Source: Saprospiraceae bacterium (lineage in GTDB: Bacteria > Bacteroidota > Bacteroidia > Chitinophagales > Saprospiraceae). From it: 64,000 nt of DNA. Below the pieces are notes generated by a model. It ran no database searches. It was not told the DNA's origin and saw only the letters and a program-made list of their open reading frames with translations. Of the stretch, positions 60,684 to 64,000 are shown piece after piece. The translations under genes were made by a program, and so were the position numbers. Location of the stretch: assembly GCA_020630775.1 (NCBI GenBank), contig JAHDIN010000006.1, positions 1-64,000 of the forward strand, in the 5' to 3' direction. How positions within the stretch are numbered: position 1 is the stretch's first letter; each line of letters starts with the position of its first letter.

Positions 60684-62057
60684 TTAACCACAAGGATCTA
60701 ACACCAAAGCGATTGATAAAATTTGACCATCATCAAATTTTGCTCTGTGTTGAGATGTGATATCGCCTTCTTTAATTCTTCGATTTTGATTCATGAAAAT
60801 TGATTTTAGATCTTGTACTTTTTTGCAATTATTACAATCGTCTTGACCTATTTTGTCATCATCTAATGTGCAATCTCCATTCAGCCACACTGCTGTAAAG
60901 TCAACATCTAATTCTGCTCGATCTCTTACCCATTTTGATTTACTAGCCTTCCATCTCCATGAATGTGTATAGCCACCAATCCAAGAATGAGCGAAGTAGC
61001 CATTATTAAACCAAAGCTTATAACTCATTTTGTATTTTCCATTCGGAGTTTCCAATTCACCAGATTCAAATGTATCAGCTGAAGAGCAATCTTCATTTAA
61101 ATCAATATCAACAAATGTTGTTGCTGTTTGAGTATCGCCTTCATCATCAGTGTATACTGCAGTTACTTTAATTTTATATTCACCTAAAGATGGATATTCG
61201 TGGCGCTCTAGTATTGGTAGACCTAAAGCGCTAGATGCTGTCGATACAGTTCCGTCTCCCCATTCAATTGTAAATGATGCATCAACATTTTCAGTATGAA
61301 AGCCATTTTCATCAAACCATTCTCTTTCGACCTTTGCAGATAAATCAATTTCTAAAGGACTACATGGAACCGGGGTAGACCATGCACTTAAAGTATAATC
61401 ACTTGAACGTGGATCAACATCTGTATTGTTTGAATTACTCGTGTCATGATTAATAACATGATTGTTGTTGTCAGCTATTACGTGTTCATTAATTAAATCA
61501 GACGGTATAACATCTCCTCCTTTGGGAGTCTCTTGAAACGCTTTCAAAGTTTGTGGATCACTCTCTAGAATAGTTAAATGAATATCTGGGCCAAATGGGA
61601 TAATTACATCATCTCCAATGCCCACTTGGTAATGCTCATTTAAAATAAGTTTTTGTATAGGATCATTTATATAATCAGATTCTAGTAAATATCGGATCTC
61701 CTCTGATGTATACTCTTCTTCAATGTTGCGAATGCCTTTTGTATACTCACTAACATATAGCGTTTTGATTCCTAACGAACTTTCGATGTCCACGAAATCT
61801 TCAAAAGTGGGATTCTCGATTTTGGACTCTCTTGTTCTAATCATGTCGATCATCGTATTAGCGTCATTTTTAGTTTCAAAGTAAAGAATGCCATTTTTAA
61901 CTTTGAAAGAGGGCATTCGAGTGCGATTTTTTAATCTCAACTCGAGATTATTATCCAATGAGGCTTCTTCAGGGTTCAACTCATCAGAGCATGAGAAAAA
62001 AGTAAGAAGGCCAAAACCTAAAAACAAAATGGATAGATAAATTTTGAAATTATTCAT
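60684..62057 (-). CDS. PKD-domain lipoprotein
   Basis: From the ATG at 62057 the protein has 457 residues and a lipoprotein signal (LSILFLGFGLLTFFSCSDEL); a frame 12 codons longer lacks this position. Residues 225-320 form a PKD-type domain (ASFTIEWGDGTVSTASSALG, HEYPSLGEYKIKVTAVYTDD). The N-terminal half is helical. The C-terminal 110 residues contain Trp-rich strands (SWIGGYTHSWRWKASKSKWV) and a Cys pair (DDCNNCKK). It is a surface lipoprotein of unknown target. Confidence 0.75.
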   Translation of the reverse strand: MNNFKIYLSILFLGFGLLTFFSCSDELNPEEASLDNNLELRLKNRTRMPSFKVKNGILYFETKNDANTMIDMIRTRESKIENPTFEDFVDIESSLGIKTLYVSEYTKGIRNIEEEYTSEEIRYLLESDYINDPIQKLILNEHYQVGIGDDVIIPFGPDIHLTILESDPQTLKAFQETPKGGDVIPSDLINEHVIADNNNHVINHDTSNSNNTDVDPRSSDYTLSAWSTPVPCSPLEIDLSAKVEREWFDENGFHTENVDASFTIEWGDGTVSTASSALGLPILERHEYPSLGEYKIKVTAVYTDDEGDTQTATTFVDIDLNEDCSSADTFESGELETPNGKYKMSYKLWFNNGYFAHSWIGGYTHSWRWKASKSKWVRDRAELDVDFTAVWLNGDCTLDDDKIGQDDCNNCKKVQDLKSIFMNQNRRIKEGDITSQHRAKFDDGQILSIALVLDPCG

Positions 62058-62236
62058 AATAATGTGTTTTGAACAGACTGCCTGTTCGCGCATACGAGAA
62101 AAACTCTCTACGCAAACGATACTATATCAAGTTATAGGTAAACACATGTTTGCGAATTAAATCACTTTAGATTTAAAATGGTAAGATTATAGACATTAAC
62201 TCCAATTCTTAAGTATTGCATTGAATGGAATAAAAT

Positions 62237-62308
62237 TTAACTCAACAAAGACTGACTCCCTGGAAAACTAATTACTTCTGTTTCTATAAACTCAATCTCA
62301 GGGTACCA
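62237..62308 (-). pseudogene. Remnant of a T9SS type-B sorting domain
   Basis: A 23-codon frame reads WYPEIEFIETEVISFPGSQS then LLS and a TAA. It aligns residue for residue with the end of the intact gene at 63092 (WYAEIEFLDAEVISYSGSVT, LLR). No upstream part of the domain is recognisable. It indicates a deleted or duplicated neighbour adhesin gene. The rest of the gap 62058-62511 shows nothing else. Confidence 0.6.
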
Positions 62309-62511
62309 TTATTTTTTTTAAAAGACATATGAGTGTTTGGAATTAGCCATTCCTATATTTATGAAAGTATTTTGTGTTCTAAGAATTTTGTAAAAATTGT
62401 AATTAGACCCTCTGGTACCTTTAATTCAAAATCAATTACAAGATATTCTGAATAGAGTATTTTCATTAAATATGGATTATAAATATTTATCTACGATAAA
62501 AAAATGGCATA

Positions 62512-62946
62512 TTATTGTTTTACATAAGTTGATCCACAGTTAAAAATATTAATGTTAATCTTGCCATCTGTAAATGTGCCACTCATATTAGTTCCGCTTT
62601 CAAATGTTTGGGAGGTTGTAAGAATAAGATCGATAAATAACGCTGGAGAATTTATAGGTTGTGCTATTATAGTCATCGCAATGTTACTTGTACTGTCCTT
62701 TACTAATTCAAAGCTTTCGTCAGGATTAGTGCATGATGAATTTTCGAGTAAGTAAAATCCAATAAATTTATCTCTACTATCAATTGAACAGTCATTGCCT
62801 TCAAACCCTAATGAACAATCACATATTCCAGAATTGCATGTGCTATCATTAAGGCAAACAATGGTATCACAGCTGTCATCAATTGTGCATCTAAAGAATA
62901 AGAAAATAATAGCGATTAATAATAGTCTTATCGTTGAAACTGCCAT
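62512..62946 (-). CDS. Small EGF-like lipoprotein
   Basis: The 144-residue protein has a lipoprotein signal (LLLIAIIFLFFRCTIDD). One EGF-like module with six Cys follows (DSCDTIVCLNDSTCNSGICD, CSLGFEGNDCS). The remaining 85 residues form a beta-rich domain with two further Cys (ENSSCTNPDESFEL, NIFNCGSTYVKQ). It is extracellular and probably involved in binding. The precise role is unknown. Confidence 0.75.
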   Translation of the reverse strand: MAVSTIRLLLIAIIFLFFRCTIDDSCDTIVCLNDSTCNSGICDCSLGFEGNDCSIDSRDKFIGFYLLENSSCTNPDESFELVKDSTSNIAMTIIAQPINSPALFIDLILTTSQTFESGTNMSGTFTDGKININIFNCGSTYVKQ

Positions 62947-63091
62947 TCGTTATTTTTTTACGAAAGATAATTATTTCTTTTAATGCATCCTGTGTGCTGA
63001 TCACATATTTACATTCGTTTATACCACGTACCTAAGCTTCATTGACCTTCGGTCGAATATTAAAGTTTCAGTTTAAACTTAAACTTCAACT

Positions 63092-64000
63092 TCATCTTAA
63101 CAAAGTCACACTCCCCGAATAACTAATCACCTCCGCATCCAAAAATTCTATCTCCGCATACCAAACATAATGGCCAGCATCCACTTCTTGATTATTGAAG
63201 CGACCGTCCCATCCGTTTTGTACGTCATCAGGAGAGAGATTTTCTTTTTTAAATACCAGGTTGCCCCAGCGGTCATAAATGCTAAGGTTAGCAATCTGAG
63301 CGACTTCTTTGGATCCGAAAATAGTAAAGCGTTCATTTAAGCCATCTTCGTTAGGTGTGAAAACGTTTGGTGCATAAAAGTTTCTATTCTTGATGAGGTT
63401 TACCCTAATGGATTCGCTAGTGCTGCAATCTGTTTCAGATACGATGGTCAATTTAAAAGTACTTGTGTTGACTGGACTTGCAATCGGACTCAAGCAAGTA
63501 TCACAATTAAGATATTCTGGTTCTACCCAAGAAATGCTTTTTATGTTTATGTCATTGATGTCAGCTTCAAGCATGATGCTGTCTCCCAAGCATAATTCCA
63601 AATCTTCTTCAAAAGTGATGATTGGAATTTGAGGGGCCAATATTTCATCTCTTACTAGAACGAGGCATCCATTTTGATCTTGCACATAAACGGAATAGCT
63701 GCCTTCAAGTAAATCGGTAAATACTGCATTGCTGCTAAAATTAGTGCCTGATAAAGAGTAAGTGTAATTAGGGACACCGCCATCTACATTCAGTATTTCA
63801 ATCATACCGGTATCAAATCCATCGCAATTTGGATTTACAAAATCGACATTTGGTAGTATTGGAGCAGGGCTTGTTAAAGTGTAATCCAATGTGATAGGGC
63901 AACCAGAATTATCCGTTACTGTAACTGTATAATTTTCTGCTGCTAATCCTATAGCAATTTCGGTGCTTTGTCCATCACTCCATAAGTAAGCGTAGGGCGG
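63092..64000 (-). CDS. SprB-like adhesin with T9SS type-B sorting domain (5' truncated by window)
   Basis: The minus frame is open from the right window edge, so at least 302 residues belong to a larger protein. SprB-type repeats are visible (ENYTVTVTDNSGCPITLDYT, NCDGFDTGMIEILNVDGGVP, GSYSVYVQDQNGCLVL). An Ig-like module follows, and then a T9SS type-B (CHU_C, gliding-associated) sorting domain (FYAPNVFTPNEDGLNERFTI, IYDRWGNLVFKKENLS, GWDGRFNNQEVDAGHYVWYA). Such proteins are giant surface adhesins used in gliding or attachment. The start lies outside the window. Confidence 0.92.
   Translation of the reverse strand, partial: PPYAYLWSDGQSTEIAIGLAAENYTVTVTDNSGCPITLDYTLTSPAPILPNVDFVNPNCDGFDTGMIEILNVDGGVPNYTYSLSGTNFSSNAVFTDLLEGSYSVYVQDQNGCLVLVRDEILAPQIPIITFEEDLELCLGDSIMLEADINDINIKSISWVEPEYLNCDTCLSPIASPVNTSTFKLTIVSETDCSTSESIRVNLIKNRNFYAPNVFTPNEDGLNERFTIFGSKEVAQIANLSIYDRWGNLVFKKENLSPDDVQNGWDGRFNNQEVDAGHYVWYAEIEFLDAEVISYSGSVTLLR

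Overview
The window looks like a piece of an AT-rich Bacteroidota chromosome, most likely from the Saprospiraceae/Chitinophagales side (inference). The support is type IX secretion (T9SS) C-terminal sorting domains of type A and type B, an SprB-like repeat adhesin, two-component-type propeller lipoproteins, many small SPII lipoproteins and a 63-nt-period collagen-like gene. No rRNA, tRNA, CRISPR array, integrase or transposase was seen. After the first gene (plus strand) every supported gene to the right edge, about 62 kb, lies on the minus strand.

Layout. 0-1.6 kb: 3' part of a collagen-like protein with a phage tail-collar domain. 1.6-9.2 kb: small secreted, membrane and lipoprotein genes of mostly unknown role (propeller, DUF4304, aspartyl protease). 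9.2-20.5 kb: a stress/detoxification block with DoxX-like and NTF2-like proteins, Crp, PNPOx-like flavoprotein, azoreductase, OsmC, GAPDH, an alpha/beta hydrolase with a DUF1348 protein under a TetR regulator with two matching palindromic operators, then AraC, an SDR and an RluA-type pseudouridine synthase. 20.5-33 kb: a large T9SS leucine-rich surface protein, DUF2200, folE, parvulin-like and FG-GAP/propeller proteins, separated by short tandem-repeat arrays (unit lengths 7, 8, about 11 and 25 nt).

33-52 kb is accessory. It holds RES/Xre and AbiEii/HigA-like toxin-antitoxin pairs, YwqK/MORN-like lipoproteins, DUF4145, an Mrr remnant, a putAbiC-like membrane protein coupled to a stub of a class III cyclase-like gene, a two-gene module (416-aa protein plus PD-(D/E)xK-like nuclease) and a DUF6119/TIGR04141 protein. 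Recurrent 70-80 bp imperfect palindromes lie just downstream of gene stops. The best two (46108-46180 and 43692-43766) have AAC...GTT ends like integron attC sites and exactly bracket the two-gene nuclease module. I read the region as a cassette-like defence island. This is inference, because no integrase is in view.

52-64 kb: T9SS proteins, a serine hydrolase, a tightly overlapping three-gene operon (primase-like protein plus two GSx-DxD nucleotidyltransferases of RNA-repair type), an RDD protein, PD40, PKD and EGF-like lipoproteins, and the 3' end of a T9SS type-B SprB-repeat adhesin cut by the window edge. Several genes are visibly broken by frameshifts, nonsense codons or truncation, so either decay is frequent here or the assembly carries errors.
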